A DNA stretch of 42,350 bases from an uncultured Bacteroidia bacterium. Its GTDB lineage: Bacteria; Bacteroidota; Bacteroidia; Bacteroidales; F082. The position numbers and the translations under genes are program-made. The DNA is taken from NCBI GenBank assembly GCA_902769875.1, contig CACXQV010000018.1, positions 1 through 42,350 of the forward strand, given 5' to 3'. This document shows, piece after piece, positions 31,987 through 41,056 of this stretch. Positions within the stretch are counted from its first letter, which is position 1, and the number at the start of each line of letters is the position of its first letter. The notes below the pieces were generated by a model. It saw only the letters and a program-made list of their open reading frames with translations. It did no database searches and was not told the origin of the DNA.

Positions 31987-31990
31987 TACT

Positions 31991-33352
31991 ATGAGCGAAG
32001 GAAAAATCATCGTCGGATTAGACATCGGCACCACCAAAGTGGCCTGCATCGTGGGCCGAAAGACCGACAACGGGAAAATCGAGATACTTGGTTATGGCAA
32101 GACCATCTCCACCGGTGTGAGAAGAGGCGTGGTCACCAACATCTTCGACACCGTCGAGGCCATCAAGACGGCCGTCAAGCAAGCCTCCGACCAGTCGGGC
32201 GTCGAAATCAACCGCGTCAGCGTGGGCATCGCCGGACAGCACATCAAAAGCCTGCAACACAGGGGCGTGCTGATGCGCGACAACCACGAAGCCGTGATTT
32301 CGGAAGCCGAACTTGAACGCTTGCGCAACGACACCTTCAAAATCAACATGACCCCCGGTGAGGAAATCATCGACGTCATACGGCAAGACACCTACGTCGA
32401 CGGCGAGTTGGCCACCAACCCCGTGGGCATGTTGGGCAACAAGATCGAGGCCAATTTCCACGTCATCATAGGACAGACTTCGGCGGCCAAAAACATCATC
32501 AAGTGCATCCAAAGCGCCGGCTTGGAAATGGACTACATGATTCTTGAGCCTATTGCCTCGGCACAGGCGGTGCTCGACGAAGAAGAGAAAGACGCGGGCG
32601 TGGTACTCGTCGACATTGGCGGCGGCACCACCGACATCGCCATCTTCAAGGACAAGAAAATACAACACACCGCCGTGATTCCTTTCGGCGGCAACATCAT
32701 CACCGACGACATCTGCTCGGGCTGTTCCATCATCAAGCACTATGCCGAAGAAGTGAAGGTGAAGTTCGGGTCGGCCTTGGCCAGCGAAAACCGCGACGAC
32801 GAGGTGGTCTCCATCCCCGGCATCCGTGGCCGCGAGCCTAAAGAAATATCTTTCAAGAACTTGGCCCACATCATCCAAGCCCGTTTGGAGGAGATTTTCG
32901 AGTTGGTCAACTACGAAATCCACAAGGCCAAGACCGAGAACCAGCTCATTGCCGGCATCGTGCTCACTGGTGGCGGAGCCATGATGCGCCACATCCAGCA
33001 ATTGGCGGAGTTCAAGACGGGTTTGGAAGTGCGCATCGGCTATCCCAACGAGCACCTCAACCAAACCCAGATGAAGGAGCTTTCGAGCCCGATGTTCTCG
33101 ACGGGCATCGGCATCGTCATCGAAACCATTGCCCGAATGGAACACGACGAATATCTCGAAGCCACCAAAGCCTCAGCCATGCCGAACCTCACCCCCGAAA
33201 AGCCGTCGCCCAGCCCCGAAATTCCCGAAAAGGAAGAAAACGGCGATGAAAAGGAAGAATCAGGCAACCAAAAGAAAAAGAAGAAGGGAATCGATTTGAA
33301 AAAAATCGTAACTTCGTTGACTGAATTTTTCACACCAGACAACATTGAATAA
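31991..33352 (+). CDS. ftsA: Cell division protein FtsA
   Basis: This 453-residue actin-like ATPase anchors FtsZ to the membrane. It shows VGLDIGTTKVACIVG at the start, the SHS2-type 1C region (GEEIIDVIRQDTYVDG), VVLVDIGGGTTDIAIF and VLTGGGAMMRHIQQLAE. The tail has a proline/glutamate/lysine-rich linker and ends with an amphipathic helix (IDLKKIVTSLTEFFTPDN) as the membrane tether. All parts of the family are present. Confidence 0.96.
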   Translation: MSEGKIIVGLDIGTTKVACIVGRKTDNGKIEILGYGKTISTGVRRGVVTNIFDTVEAIKTAVKQASDQSGVEINRVSVGIAGQHIKSLQHRGVLMRDNHEAVISEAELERLRNDTFKINMTPGEEIIDVIRQDTYVDGELATNPVGMLGNKIEANFHVIIGQTSAAKNIIKCIQSAGLEMDYMILEPIASAQAVLDEEEKDAGVVLVDIGGGTTDIAIFKDKKIQHTAVIPFGGNIITDDICSGCSIIKHYAEEVKVKFGSALASENRDDEVVSIPGIRGREPKEISFKNLAHIIQARLEEIFELVNYEIHKAKTENQLIAGIVLTGGGAMMRHIQQLAEFKTGLEVRIGYPNEHLNQTQMKELSSPMFSTGIGIVIETIARMEHDEYLEATKASAMPNLTPEKPSPSPEIPEKEENGDEKEESGNQKKKKKGIDLKKIVTSLTEFFTPDNIE

Positions 33353-33373
33353 CGTCCAAAAAACCGGAAAACC

Positions 33374-35101
33374 ATGGCAGAAGATTACTTGACAAACAAT
33401 GACAATCGAGACGAGTTGTTCAAGCCCGTTGATGTGGAAAAGCCCAACTATATCAAGGTCATTGGTGTGGGTGGTGGAGGTGGCAATGCCGTCAACCACA
33501 TGATGGAAGAAGGCATACAGGGTGTCGACTTCGTGCTGTGCAACACCGACCATCAGGCCCTGCTGAAAAGCAAGGTGAAGACCACCGTCCACCTCGGCAA
33601 GCGCGAACTTGGTGCCGGCAACGACCCCAACATTGGGCGCGAAGCCGCCGAGATGAGCCGCGACGAGATTGAGGCCCTGTTGGACGACGAAACCAAGATG
33701 CTGTTCGTGACCGCCGGAATGGGTGGAGGCACGGGCACGGGTGCAGCCCCCGTGGTGGCCAAAATGGCCAAAGACAAAGGCATACTCACCGTGGGCATCG
33801 TCACCATGCCGATGGAGCGCGAAGGCCGCCGCCGCAAGCTGCAAGCCTTGGCGGGCATTGAGGAACTCAAGAAATGTGTGGACACGCTCATCCTCATCAG
33901 CACCGACAAGCTCCGCGACCAATATGGCAACATGAAGCTCTCCGAGGCCTTCAAGAAAGCCGACGACGTGTTGGCCACCGCCGCGCGAGGCATCGCCGAA
34001 ATCATCACCGTGCCCGGCTATGTCAACGTCGACTTCGAGGATGTCAAGACCGTGATGAAAGACAGCGGGAAGGCCATTATGGGTTCGGGTGTGGCCGAAG
34101 GCGACAACCGCGCCGAAAAGGCCATCAAAGACGCCATTCATTCTCCTTTGCTCAACGATTCCAACATAGAAGGCGCCAAAAACATCCTGCTCTACATCAC
34201 CTCCGGCACCGATGAAGTCTCGTTGGACGAGGTCGACGAGATCCTCGAAATCGCTCAAAACGCCTGCGGCAACAATTCCGACGTGATTTGGGGCAACGGA
34301 ATGGACGAAAGTCTCGGAGAAGCCCTCAGCGTCACCCTGATTGCCACTGGATTCAACCACGATGCCAAGCCTTACAGCGCCGTCATCAGCGAAAAGCAAA
34401 ATCCCACGCCTGCGCCACAGCCCAAAAAGGTGTACGACCTCAATGGGCAAGTGAAAGGCGCGGAACAACCCTTGGCCGCCCATCCCGTTGAGGCCACGGC
34501 TCCACAACCGAAACCCGCCGTCCACCCGATTGCGGAGGAAAAACACGAGGAAAAGACCATCCATCCCTTGTTTGAGCCCGCTGTGCCAAAAGCTGTTGAA
34601 GAGCCCAAACCAGTGAAGGAAGTCGCGCCTGTCGAGGCCGACGAGCCCGTGTTTGAGCCCACCAACCAGCCCGCCCCAGCCGCACAGCCGGTCCGCGAGG
34701 CTCCTTCTGCCCCTCGCTACCAAGAAGAGCGTCCCGTGGTCAGGACTTTCGACAACCCGTTCCGCACCGGCGGCAACGACGACGAGAGCTTCGAAATCAC
34801 CTCGCGCATCATCACCCACGAAGAGGTCAAGGCTCGTGCCGAACAGGAGATAGCCGTCATGGAAGCCAAGAAAGCCAAAGAGGCCGACCCCAAGGAACAG
34901 CTGAAGAAGCAACGCCTACGCGCCTTGAGCTTGAACTTCAGGACCGCCCGAGGACTGGAAGAGCTTGAAAACCAACCGGCTTACCTTCGTCGCAACGTCG
35001 ACCTCAGCCATACCGAAAACGGCGAAGGCATTTCGCACTACTCCACCTCGCAAAGCGGCATCAGCAGCGAAAATTCATTCCTTCACGACAACGTGGACTA
35101 A
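33374..35101 (+). CDS. ftsZ: Cell division GTPase FtsZ with very long linker
   Basis: This 575-residue tubulin homologue forms the division ring. The GTPase core (about residues 20-340) has IGVGGGGGNAV, the tubulin signature GGGTGTG (117-123) and the T7 loop (VNVDFEDVKTVM). A linker of about 190 residues rich in Pro, Ala, Glu and Val follows. The conserved C-terminal peptide appears as QPAYLRRNVDL, but is not at the end: about 31 more residues (SHTENGEGISHYSTSQSG onward) follow it. The usual FtsZ is 380-470 residues, so the linker is unusually long. The next gene starts at the base after the stop codon. Confidence 0.96.
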   Translation: MAEDYLTNNDNRDELFKPVDVEKPNYIKVIGVGGGGGNAVNHMMEEGIQGVDFVLCNTDHQALLKSKVKTTVHLGKRELGAGNDPNIGREAAEMSRDEIEALLDDETKMLFVTAGMGGGTGTGAAPVVAKMAKDKGILTVGIVTMPMEREGRRRKLQALAGIEELKKCVDTLILISTDKLRDQYGNMKLSEAFKKADDVLATAARGIAEIITVPGYVNVDFEDVKTVMKDSGKAIMGSGVAEGDNRAEKAIKDAIHSPLLNDSNIEGAKNILLYITSGTDEVSLDEVDEILEIAQNACGNNSDVIWGNGMDESLGEALSVTLIATGFNHDAKPYSAVISEKQNPTPAPQPKKVYDLNGQVKGAEQPLAAHPVEATAPQPKPAVHPIAEEKHEEKTIHPLFEPAVPKAVEEPKPVKEVAPVEADEPVFEPTNQPAPAAQPVREAPSAPRYQEERPVVRTFDNPFRTGGNDDESFEITSRIITHEEVKARAEQEIAVMEAKKAKEADPKEQLKKQRLRALSLNFRTARGLEELENQPAYLRRNVDLSHTENGEGISHYSTSQSGISSENSFLHDNVD

Positions 35102-35623
35102 ATGGCCTACCTGAAATCGAACGACCTGTTCGGCAAGCTCAGCCCTGAGAGACTGTATGAGCGCGTGCCCAAGCCCATCATCATTGCCGACCATCTGATG
35201 ACGCCCGACAACATCGGGGCGATGATACGCTTGGCCGACAACATCGGGGCTTCTGAGGTGTGTTTCCTCGGCAAGCAAGACGAGCACCGCCTGAGCAAGA
35301 TACGCCGTGCCGCCGCCTCAAGCCGCGACAACATACGATGGTATTTCAGCGAAACAACCCACCTGCACGACATCGTTCCCGAAGGCAAGACCATAGTGGC
35401 CATCGAGACCTCCGACAACGCCACTTGCATCTACGACACTACGCTTCCCGCCGATGCGGCATTCATCGTAGGCAGCGAGAGCCAAGGCCTGAGCGACGAA
35501 CTGTTGGCGCAATGCGACATAGTCGTCTACATCCCCGTGCCCGGCCCGACGCGGTCGCTCAACGTAAGCCACGCCGCTGCGGTAGCGCTTTTCGAATGGC
35601 AACGACAAATGCTCATGAAATGA
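35102..35623 (+). CDS. SpoU-type (TrmH) RNA 2'-O-methyltransferase
   Basis: This 173-residue protein has the SPOUT methyltransferase knot and its three motifs: NIGAMIRLADNIGA (about 38-51), FIVGSESQGLSDELL (about 120-134) and IPVPGPTRSLNVSHAAAVAL near the end. Short single-domain members of this kind usually methylate a tRNA (TrmH- or TrmL-like position), but the target base cannot be read from sequence. The ATG follows the ftsZ stop with no gap, and its own stop overlaps the next ATG by ATGA, so it is read with the dcw cluster. Confidence 0.9.
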   Translation: MAYLKSNDLFGKLSPERLYERVPKPIIIADHLMTPDNIGAMIRLADNIGASEVCFLGKQDEHRLSKIRRAAASSRDNIRWYFSETTHLHDIVPEGKTIVAIETSDNATCIYDTTLPADAAFIVGSESQGLSDELLAQCDIVVYIPVPGPTRSLNVSHAAAVALFEWQRQMLMK

Positions 35624-36315
35624 AATCATGCAAACACATCTTCTTCGACCTCGACCGCACCCTTTGGGATTTCGATGCCGCCGCCGAAGTGGCCTTTGAG
35701 CGCATCTACGAGAAATACCAGCTCAAAAGCCTCGGCATTCCGAGCGCACACGATTTTCACGAAGTGTATCATCCTCTCAATGAACAGCTTTGGGTGCTTT
35801 ATCGAGCCAACAAAATCACGAAAGACGACCTCAATCGGACACGCTTCGTGTTGCCTTTGGAGCATTATGGCATCCACGACACCACCTTGGCCGACCACCT
35901 CAGCGAGGATTATGTGTATTGGTCGCCACGCATCGTGCGTCTCGTCCCAGGAACCTTGGAACTTCTTGACTATCTGAAGCCCAAATACCATTTGCACCTG
36001 ATTACCAACGGCTTCCAAGAGGTGCAACACACCAAGCTGAGCGGTTCGGGGATGGAGCCTTATTTCGAGACACTGACCGTTTCGGAGGAAGTCGGGGTGA
36101 AAAAGCCCGACCCTGAAATTTTCTACCACGCCCTCGCCAAAGCCCATGCCAAGCCCAGTGAAAGCCTGATGATTGGCGACGAAATGGCCGTCGACATCGA
36201 TGGGGCAAGGGCCGTCGGGATGGACACGGTTTTGTTCAACCCAAAGAATGAAACGATTGAAGGAGAGCGGACGTTTGAGGTGAGAAACCTGAACGAGATT
36301 CGGGAAATCCTATAA
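35620..36315 (+). CDS. HAD-family hydrolase, YjjG-like nucleotidase
   Basis: This 231-residue protein has the HAD motifs FFDLDRTLWDFD (residues 8-19, nucleophile Asp10), HLITNGFQE (motif II), the Lys in GVKKPDPEIF (motif III) and MIGDEMAVDIDGA (motif IV). The spacing and ITNG fit the YjjG family, house-cleaning nucleotidases that remove phosphate from non-canonical pyrimidine monophosphates. ATG 35620 overlaps the methyltransferase stop. It is the last gene of the dcw transcript; a hairpin follows. Confidence 0.88.
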   Translation: MKSCKHIFFDLDRTLWDFDAAAEVAFERIYEKYQLKSLGIPSAHDFHEVYHPLNEQLWVLYRANKITKDDLNRTRFVLPLEHYGIHDTTLADHLSEDYVYWSPRIVRLVPGTLELLDYLKPKYHLHLITNGFQEVQHTKLSGSGMEPYFETLTVSEEVGVKKPDPEIFYHALAKAHAKPSESLMIGDEMAVDIDGARAVGMDTVLFNPKNETIEGERTFEVRNLNEIREIL

Positions 36316-36332
36316 TACTTAAGGGCATTTCC

Positions 36333-36352
36333 AAAAATTGCCTGCAATTTTT
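36333..36352. terminator. Bidirectional terminator-like hairpin between convergent operons
   Basis: AAAAATTG (36333-36340) and CAATTTTT (36345-36352) form an 8-bp stem with a CCTG loop, with A- and T-runs on either side. It lies between the HAD gene and psd, which face each other; nothing else is seen in 36353-36462. Confidence 0.5.
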
Positions 36353-36462
36353 ATCCCAGATTAACTACGTTGAAATCTCCGATTCGGCGAAGCCAATCTT
36401 CGATTTCGATAAAATTCAAATAATCAACAAAATAATTCTTGATAATTAGAAATCCCATTAAA

Positions 36463-37137
36463 CTATTTCAGCATAGCCAAAACCGTCTCCTTGCTCACCA
36501 TCCTGTCACCGATTTTCACCTTCACCTCGGCATCCAAAGGGAGGAACACATCCACCCGCGATCCGAAACGTATCATCCCTAACTCCTCGCCCACTACGGC
36601 CTCATCGCCGACCTGAAGGTCGCAAACGATGCGCCGCGCCACGAAGCCCGCAATCTGCCTAACCAAAACCTCGCGCCCTTTCTTGTCGCGCAAGACAATC
36701 GTATTATGCTCGTTTTCGGTCGACGACTTCGGCTTGAAGGCCAACAGGAACTTGCCGGGATGGTATTTGTAATAAGTCACCGTGCCATCAAACGGGAAAA
36801 CATTGATGTGCACGTCGTAAATCGACATGAAGATGGAAACCTGACGGCGGCGGTCGTGGAAATACTCGTCTTCCATCGTCACCTCGTTGGCGGCCACAAT
36901 GCCATCGGCGGGCGAAATCACGGCATCCTCGGCAATGGTCGTCTTTCGCCATATAGGGATGCGGAAAAACCTAATTGTCAAGACAATAACCAAAAGGCAA
37001 AAAGCATACAGCAGGCAATGCCAAAGTGTTTGCAATGGCCAAAACCAGTTGACAAGAACAATTGTTGCCGCAACCACGGCAAGCGCAATCAGGATGGCTT
37101 TTGTGCCTTCTTCGTGCAAACGTTTATGGATCTTCAT
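36463..37137 (-). CDS. psd: Phosphatidylserine decarboxylase proenzyme
   Basis: This 224-residue protein makes phosphatidylethanolamine from phosphatidylserine. It has one or two N-terminal membrane helices (residues 13-57), then ISPADGIV, the His of YDVHINVFPFDG, HPGKFLLAF, and GMIRFGSRVDVFLP near the end. Self-cleavage before Ser193 in FGSRVD would create the pyruvoyl group. Its size fits the short, archaeal-like psd type usual in Bacteroidota. The start overlaps the cdsA stop by 4 bases, so both phospholipid genes form one unit. Confidence 0.94.
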   Translation of the reverse strand: MKIHKRLHEEGTKAILIALAVVAATIVLVNWFWPLQTLWHCLLYAFCLLVIVLTIRFFRIPIWRKTTIAEDAVISPADGIVAANEVTMEDEYFHDRRRQVSIFMSIYDVHINVFPFDGTVTYYKYHPGKFLLAFKPKSSTENEHNTIVLRDKKGREVLVRQIAGFVARRIVCDLQVGDEAVVGEELGMIRFGSRVDVFLPLDAEVKVKIGDRMVSKETVLAMLK

Positions 37138-37946
37138 AGCAGCAGCAAATAAACGAAAATAAACGGTACGCTAAACATGACTGAGTCGAAACGGTCCAAA
37201 ATTCCGCCGTGGCCTGGAATCAGCTTCCCCGAATCCTTCACTCCGGCCTGCCGTTTCAACATCGATTCGCAGAGGTCGCCCAAAGTGCCAAACACCACTG
37301 CAATGGCGGCCAAGCCCATGCCCACATAAATCGACAGCCAAGCTGAATAATGGCTGAAAAGCATCATCGCGGCAACCGTGAAAACCAAGCCTCCGATGCT
37401 TCCCTCGATGGTCTTGCCAGGCGAAATCCGCGAAAACAGCTTGTGCTTGCCCAACAGCTTTCCCGTGAGATAGGCAAAGACATCGTTGACCCACAAAAGG
37501 CAGAACACCATGACAACCAGCCCCGAACCGGCCAAACTGCCAAACAATTCCTCTCGATACATCAACAGCATCAGCATGGAGGGCAAAACCAAAAAAGCAA
37601 ACGAAGCGTACATATAAGTGAAAACGTGCTTGGCATCGTGCTTTTTGGAAAACAAGGCAAAGAGGAACGGCGCCATCAGCAACGGCAATTCGAGAAACAA
37701 CCACCGCTGCGCCACAGCCTGCAAGGCCACCAAAGCCGCCAAGCCGAAAGTACACAAGGCGAAAGCCTCGCCAATGGCAATTCCCGCCGTGGAATCCATC
37801 TGCAACAGGCGCGACATCTCAAAGGTGCCGACCGCGACGATGAACAGCAGCAAAACGGCACAAGTGTAGGGCGAAACCAACACACAAGCAAGGATTACGA
37901 TGCACAGCAGCAAGCCCGAAACCGAACGAACCAATAACTCTTTCAT
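37134..37946 (-). CDS. cdsA: Phosphatidate cytidylyltransferase CdsA
   Basis: This 270-residue multi-pass membrane enzyme makes CDP-diacylglycerol from phosphatidate and CTP, the precursor used for phosphatidylserine and then by Psd. The signature is clear in the C-terminal part: SPGKTIEGSIGG, FGTLGDLCESMLKRQAGVKD and LIPGHGGILDRFDS. About seven hydrophobic segments are seen. ATG 37946 (MKELLVRSVSG) is chosen because the upstream extension has no membrane or family-like features. Confidence 0.95.
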   Translation of the reverse strand: MKELLVRSVSGLLLCIVILACVLVSPYTCAVLLLFIVAVGTFEMSRLLQMDSTAGIAIGEAFALCTFGLAALVALQAVAQRWLFLELPLLMAPFLFALFSKKHDAKHVFTYMYASFAFLVLPSMLMLLMYREELFGSLAGSGLVVMVFCLLWVNDVFAYLTGKLLGKHKLFSRISPGKTIEGSIGGLVFTVAAMMLFSHYSAWLSIYVGMGLAAIAVVFGTLGDLCESMLKRQAGVKDSGKLIPGHGGILDRFDSVMFSVPFIFVYLLLL

Positions 37947-38123
37947 AACGATTGCGAAATGATGTGCAAAAATAAGAAAAAGAATCATACGATGGACACC
38001 ACAACCCAACGCGACACCGGCTTTGGGGCGAAACACGTGTAATCGGCTGGGATTCTTTCATTTGCGGGAATTTACATCGGCAGGGGTTTACACCTCCTGC
38101 CTACATTGCTGCCACCTCTACGA

Positions 38124-38199
38124 GGTTCCCACGCGCCCGCAGCAAAGTCACGGAGTGACGTAGGATATTAGGCAGGGGTGGAATGCAATGAAACCCCTG
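38124..38199. repeat. 76-bp intergenic repeat, family A copy 1
   Basis: This block differs by one base from 41055-41130. It contains GTCACGGAGTGAC, an interrupted inverted repeat, and CAGGGGT paired with ACCCCTG at its right end. The whole stretch 37947-38430 has no gene; apart from this repeat it holds a family C copy (38336-38373) and a terminator. Confidence 0.93.
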
Positions 38200-38335
38200 A
38201 CGATAATAAACACAACTGCCAGCATCGAATACATTGCCAACATCCGGTTCCCTCGTGTCGCCAAAGTCCTGAAAGGACGGCCCGAGCCCAAGCAGGCGAC
38301 GCCAGTCCCTGCTTGCAACGGAATGAAAACACGCA

Positions 38336-38390
38336 TTCCTGACGAAAACGATAAAAAAGGCGACCCTCAAAAATTGAAGGCCGCCTTTCG
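38336..38390 (-). terminator. Terminator of the BspA-like gene within a family C repeat
   Basis: On the minus strand AAAGGCG (38388-38382) pairs with CGCCTTT (38362-38356), followed by TTTATCG. The segment 38336-38373 (TTCCTGACGAAAACGATAAA and onward) recurs at 41959-41995, so a repeat supplies the terminator. Confidence 0.75.
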
Positions 38391-38430
38391 TCTTGTTTTC
38401 ATACTATTAGGAAATGATAGCCAATGATGA

Positions 38431-40581
38431 TTAGTTCGCGTTCACCACAGTCCAGCCATAGGGAATGCCGCTGCCACCGCTTCCCCATCCTGTCATTGAA
38501 GCAGCTTTCACAAAGGTACCACCAGAGCTCATTAAATTTTCAAGCCATTCATTAGTGCAATCCTCTGCTGAAATATCGGTGGCAAGACACTTGATGTATT
38601 TCACAGTAGTATCATAAAACATTCGTTCATAGCAACCCGTTACCAACGTTGGGGCGGGCAGTTCGGGAGTAACATTCTCAAAGAAAGGATTATTACAACC
38701 CAAGAACATTTCTTGATAGCAATAGTCTGCCAGTGTAGTCGCAGGTAGAGCAGGTACCGATTCCAAAGAAGAGCATCCGTTGAACATCTTTGAATAGCAA
38801 TATGGGGCTAATGTTGTGGCAGGCAATGCAGGAGCCGAGGTCAAATACCTACATCCGTAGAACATACATGAATAGCAATGGTCTGCTAAAGTTTCAGCAG
38901 GCAGAGCAGGAGCCGAAGTCAATTTGCATCCGTGGAACATTTCCTCATAGCAATAATCTGCCAGCGTAGTGGCAGGCAATGTAGGAGCCGAGGTCAAATA
39001 TGAGCATCCGGAGAACATGTTTGAATAGCAATAAGGGGCTAACGTTGTGGCAGGCAGCGAAGGAGCCGATGTAAAGGACTTATTGCTACAACCAACGAAC
39101 ATACGAAAATAGCAATAAGGGGCCAACGTTGTGGCAGGCAATGCGGGAGCCGAGGTCAATTTTGAACATTCTTCGAACATATTTGAATAGCAGCCATACG
39201 TTAGCGTGGTGGCAGGCAGTTCGGCAGGAGCCGAGGTCAAATTCATGCATCCGTAGAACATAGATGTATAACAATTGTCTGCTAATGTTGTGGCGGGCAA
39301 CATAGGAGCCGAAGTCAAATTCCTACAGTTGATGAACATTTGATAATAACACATGGTTGTCAGTGTGGTGGCAGGCAACACCAACGCCTTGGAAGAATGA
39401 CTATAGATATTCGTGTTTTGGGAAAACAGACTGCAGAATGTGTAATCACCTATCAGGGTGGTTGCTGTAGCATAGTCATTTGAATAGAGGAGACTCATGA
39501 TATTGCCGTAGATGAAACACTTGCCAGTAGTAGAGAATTTGCTCGAGCCATAAGAGTATGGTTCTGAGGCTAAAGTATTATTGTCGCCTCTGAAGGATAC
39601 CTTGTCACCAGTAGCGGAGAGGGTAATGGCTGTGCCAGAGGTGTAAGGTTTCCAGCCCGTGCCATCATAAGTGTTGTATTGCATGGTGATGGCCGGAGTC
39701 ATTGACGTAGCCGTAAATGTAACCTTGGAATTGGCTTGGTTCGCCTCGAAGGTGAGGGCCATATAGTTGATGTCGAAAGTGCTCACGTCCAAGTCATCAG
39801 CAACTGTGGTGATATATTGGTTTGAAGCAATCGCATCCAGTGCCGGACGATTACCCTTATATCCGTCATAAGTATATGCCGTGCCTACAGCACCTGCTGG
39901 CAAAGCCTCTTGCGGAAGCACGATGGCCCAAGTTTCATTATTGGCATCTTTGGCAGGCATCTCTATCAGACCGCCGTCTTCTGCGTTTATGCCGTATTCG
40001 AAGCCGCTGTCAGTTGGATTGTCAAAGTGTACGGTAACCTCGTTGTTCATGCCTAAAATACAAATAGGCTGGTCGGAATCCGTGGTTACATCAAACTTCA
40101 TTAGCGAGCATTTGTTGTAAAGTCGGGAAGAGTAGGAATTGTTAGACGAAGGATAGTCCTCGGTGGACTTACCCATCGAAATTACTGGGAGTTCTTGCGT
40201 CTGGTCGCTGATATTCACAATGCATTCATCGGTTTCTCCTGCTGTAAGGGTTGTAACATCAATCTTGTTGCCGAGGAAGTAGAAATACAACTTCTGGCCT
40301 TCCACAGGATTGGTGATGCTGCCGGAGAAAACACCACCTGTACGGGTCAATGTACCGACATATTTACCACCGCTGGCCACCAAAATCTGGTCGCCGTCTA
40401 CAAAAGTGATTTGGGTTGTTGCATCCGGGTCCACATTTGCTCTTGAGCTGTTGTTGTTGTCACCCACATTCAAGGTAATCATCACACCTTCGCTTTGGGG
40501 TGTGGTGGTCTGTTCTTTCTTGCATTGCGCGAGGCCAAGCACCAAGGCCATGGCCAATAAGATTGTGCTGAGCTTTCTCAT
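38431..40581 (-). CDS. BspA-like repeat surface lipoprotein (716 aa)
   Basis: The N-terminus is a lipoprotein signal (LLAMALVLGLAQC, modified Cys20 followed by KKEQTTTPQS). The first half is beta-rich and resembles fimbrillin-like domains (ITFVDGDQILVASGGKYVGT). The second half has ten repeats of about 24 residues of the form LPATTLAPYCYSNMFYGC with LTSAP between them, a BspA/LRR_5-type array. Each repeat carries two cysteines at fixed places, unusual for this array type. Such proteins bind host or microbial surfaces in gut Bacteroidota. The last 50 residues end with WGSGGSGIPYGWTVVNAN. Repeated DNA makes copy-number change likely. It follows a small exported protein gene by 3 bases. Confidence 0.88.
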   Translation of the reverse strand: MRKLSTILLAMALVLGLAQCKKEQTTTPQSEGVMITLNVGDNNNSSRANVDPDATTQITFVDGDQILVASGGKYVGTLTRTGGVFSGSITNPVEGQKLYFYFLGNKIDVTTLTAGETDECIVNISDQTQELPVISMGKSTEDYPSSNNSYSSRLYNKCSLMKFDVTTDSDQPICILGMNNEVTVHFDNPTDSGFEYGINAEDGGLIEMPAKDANNETWAIVLPQEALPAGAVGTAYTYDGYKGNRPALDAIASNQYITTVADDLDVSTFDINYMALTFEANQANSKVTFTATSMTPAITMQYNTYDGTGWKPYTSGTAITLSATGDKVSFRGDNNTLASEPYSYGSSKFSTTGKCFIYGNIMSLLYSNDYATATTLIGDYTFCSLFSQNTNIYSHSSKALVLPATTLTTMCYYQMFINCRNLTSAPMLPATTLADNCYTSMFYGCMNLTSAPAELPATTLTYGCYSNMFEECSKLTSAPALPATTLAPYCYFRMFVGCSNKSFTSAPSLPATTLAPYCYSNMFSGCSYLTSAPTLPATTLADYCYEEMFHGCKLTSAPALPAETLADHCYSCMFYGCRYLTSAPALPATTLAPYCYSKMFNGCSSLESVPALPATTLADYCYQEMFLGCNNPFFENVTPELPAPTLVTGCYERMFYDTTVKYIKCLATDISAEDCTNEWLENLMSSGGTFVKAASMTGWGSGGSGIPYGWTVVNAN

Positions 40582-40584
40582 GGC

Positions 40585-40837
40585 TTAGTCCTCCTTCTTC
40601 TTCAGTGCGACATAGCCGAGACCAAGGCCCATGAGGATGGCGATGCCGCCGCCAAGTGGGGCGGGGTCGGATTCACCAAAGTTGCCGTTGGTGAAGTTGA
40701 ACGACTCACTTTCGCGAGCGCTTTGCGGGGTTCTGCAAAAGCCCGTGGTTGATCTGGGCTTCCAGTGTGGCCGGCGCCATCAGGGCCGCCAGCCCGAGCG
40801 AAAGCGCGACGGCTTTCAAAGTCTTGGTCTTTCTCAT
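40585..40837 (-). pseudogene. Small exported protein with C-terminal anchor, frameshifted
   Basis: ATG 40837 opens with a signal peptide, MRKTKTLKAVALSLGLAALM and then APATLEAQ. That frame stops at 40706 after 43 codons (HGLLQNPAKRSRK). In the next frame, through the same bases, runs SESFNFTNGNFGESD, then PLGGGIAILMGLGLGYVALK and KKED with a stop at 40585: a glycine-rich membrane anchor with a charged tail. Together the two halves make the small signal-peptide plus anchor protein (about 80 residues) found in many Bacteroidales beside surface proteins. A single-base slip near 40707-40735 separates them. It may be a true mutation, a sequencing error or programmed slippage. Confidence 0.65.
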
Positions 40838-40912
40838 TTTTTATTTTGATTATTTATTGAATATCAATAATTTACTGTTGTTTATCATAGGTTTCGCGCC
40901 CTTTTGAGGCTG

Positions 40913-40920
40913 CAAAAGTA
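40913..40920 (-). promoter_or_regulatory. -7 element upstream of the small exported protein and BspA-like gene
   Basis: TACTTTTG on the minus strand followed by CAGCC, 76 bases before ATG 40837. A TTG 21 bases further upstream could be the -33 element. The spacing is two longer than usual. Confidence 0.5.
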
Positions 40921-40977
40921 CGCAAAAAACGGAAACGGTCCCAACAAACCGACGGGAAAAAACGCGCGAGTGGAAAA

Positions 40978-41056
40978 GGAATCCAAAGCCCGTGGACTAC
41001 GGGGACAAACCGAGGGGCTGGCGGCGGATTCCAAGGTACAGGCAAACCCTCAAGGG
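40978..41056. repeat. Intergenic repeat, family B copy 1
   Basis: This stretch, beginning GGAATCCAAAGCC and containing GGCGGATTCCAAGG and ACAGGCAAACCC, resembles 42116-42193 with scattered changes. GGAATCC at its left end can pair with GGATTCC inside it. It abuts family A copy 2. The gene-free stretch 40838-41286 consists largely of such repeats. Confidence 0.75.

Noticed and set aside
38700-39360. Periodic DNA similarity on the plus strand suggesting a repeat array or CRISPR
   Set aside because: The period follows the 24-residue protein repeats of the BspA-like gene on the other strand.
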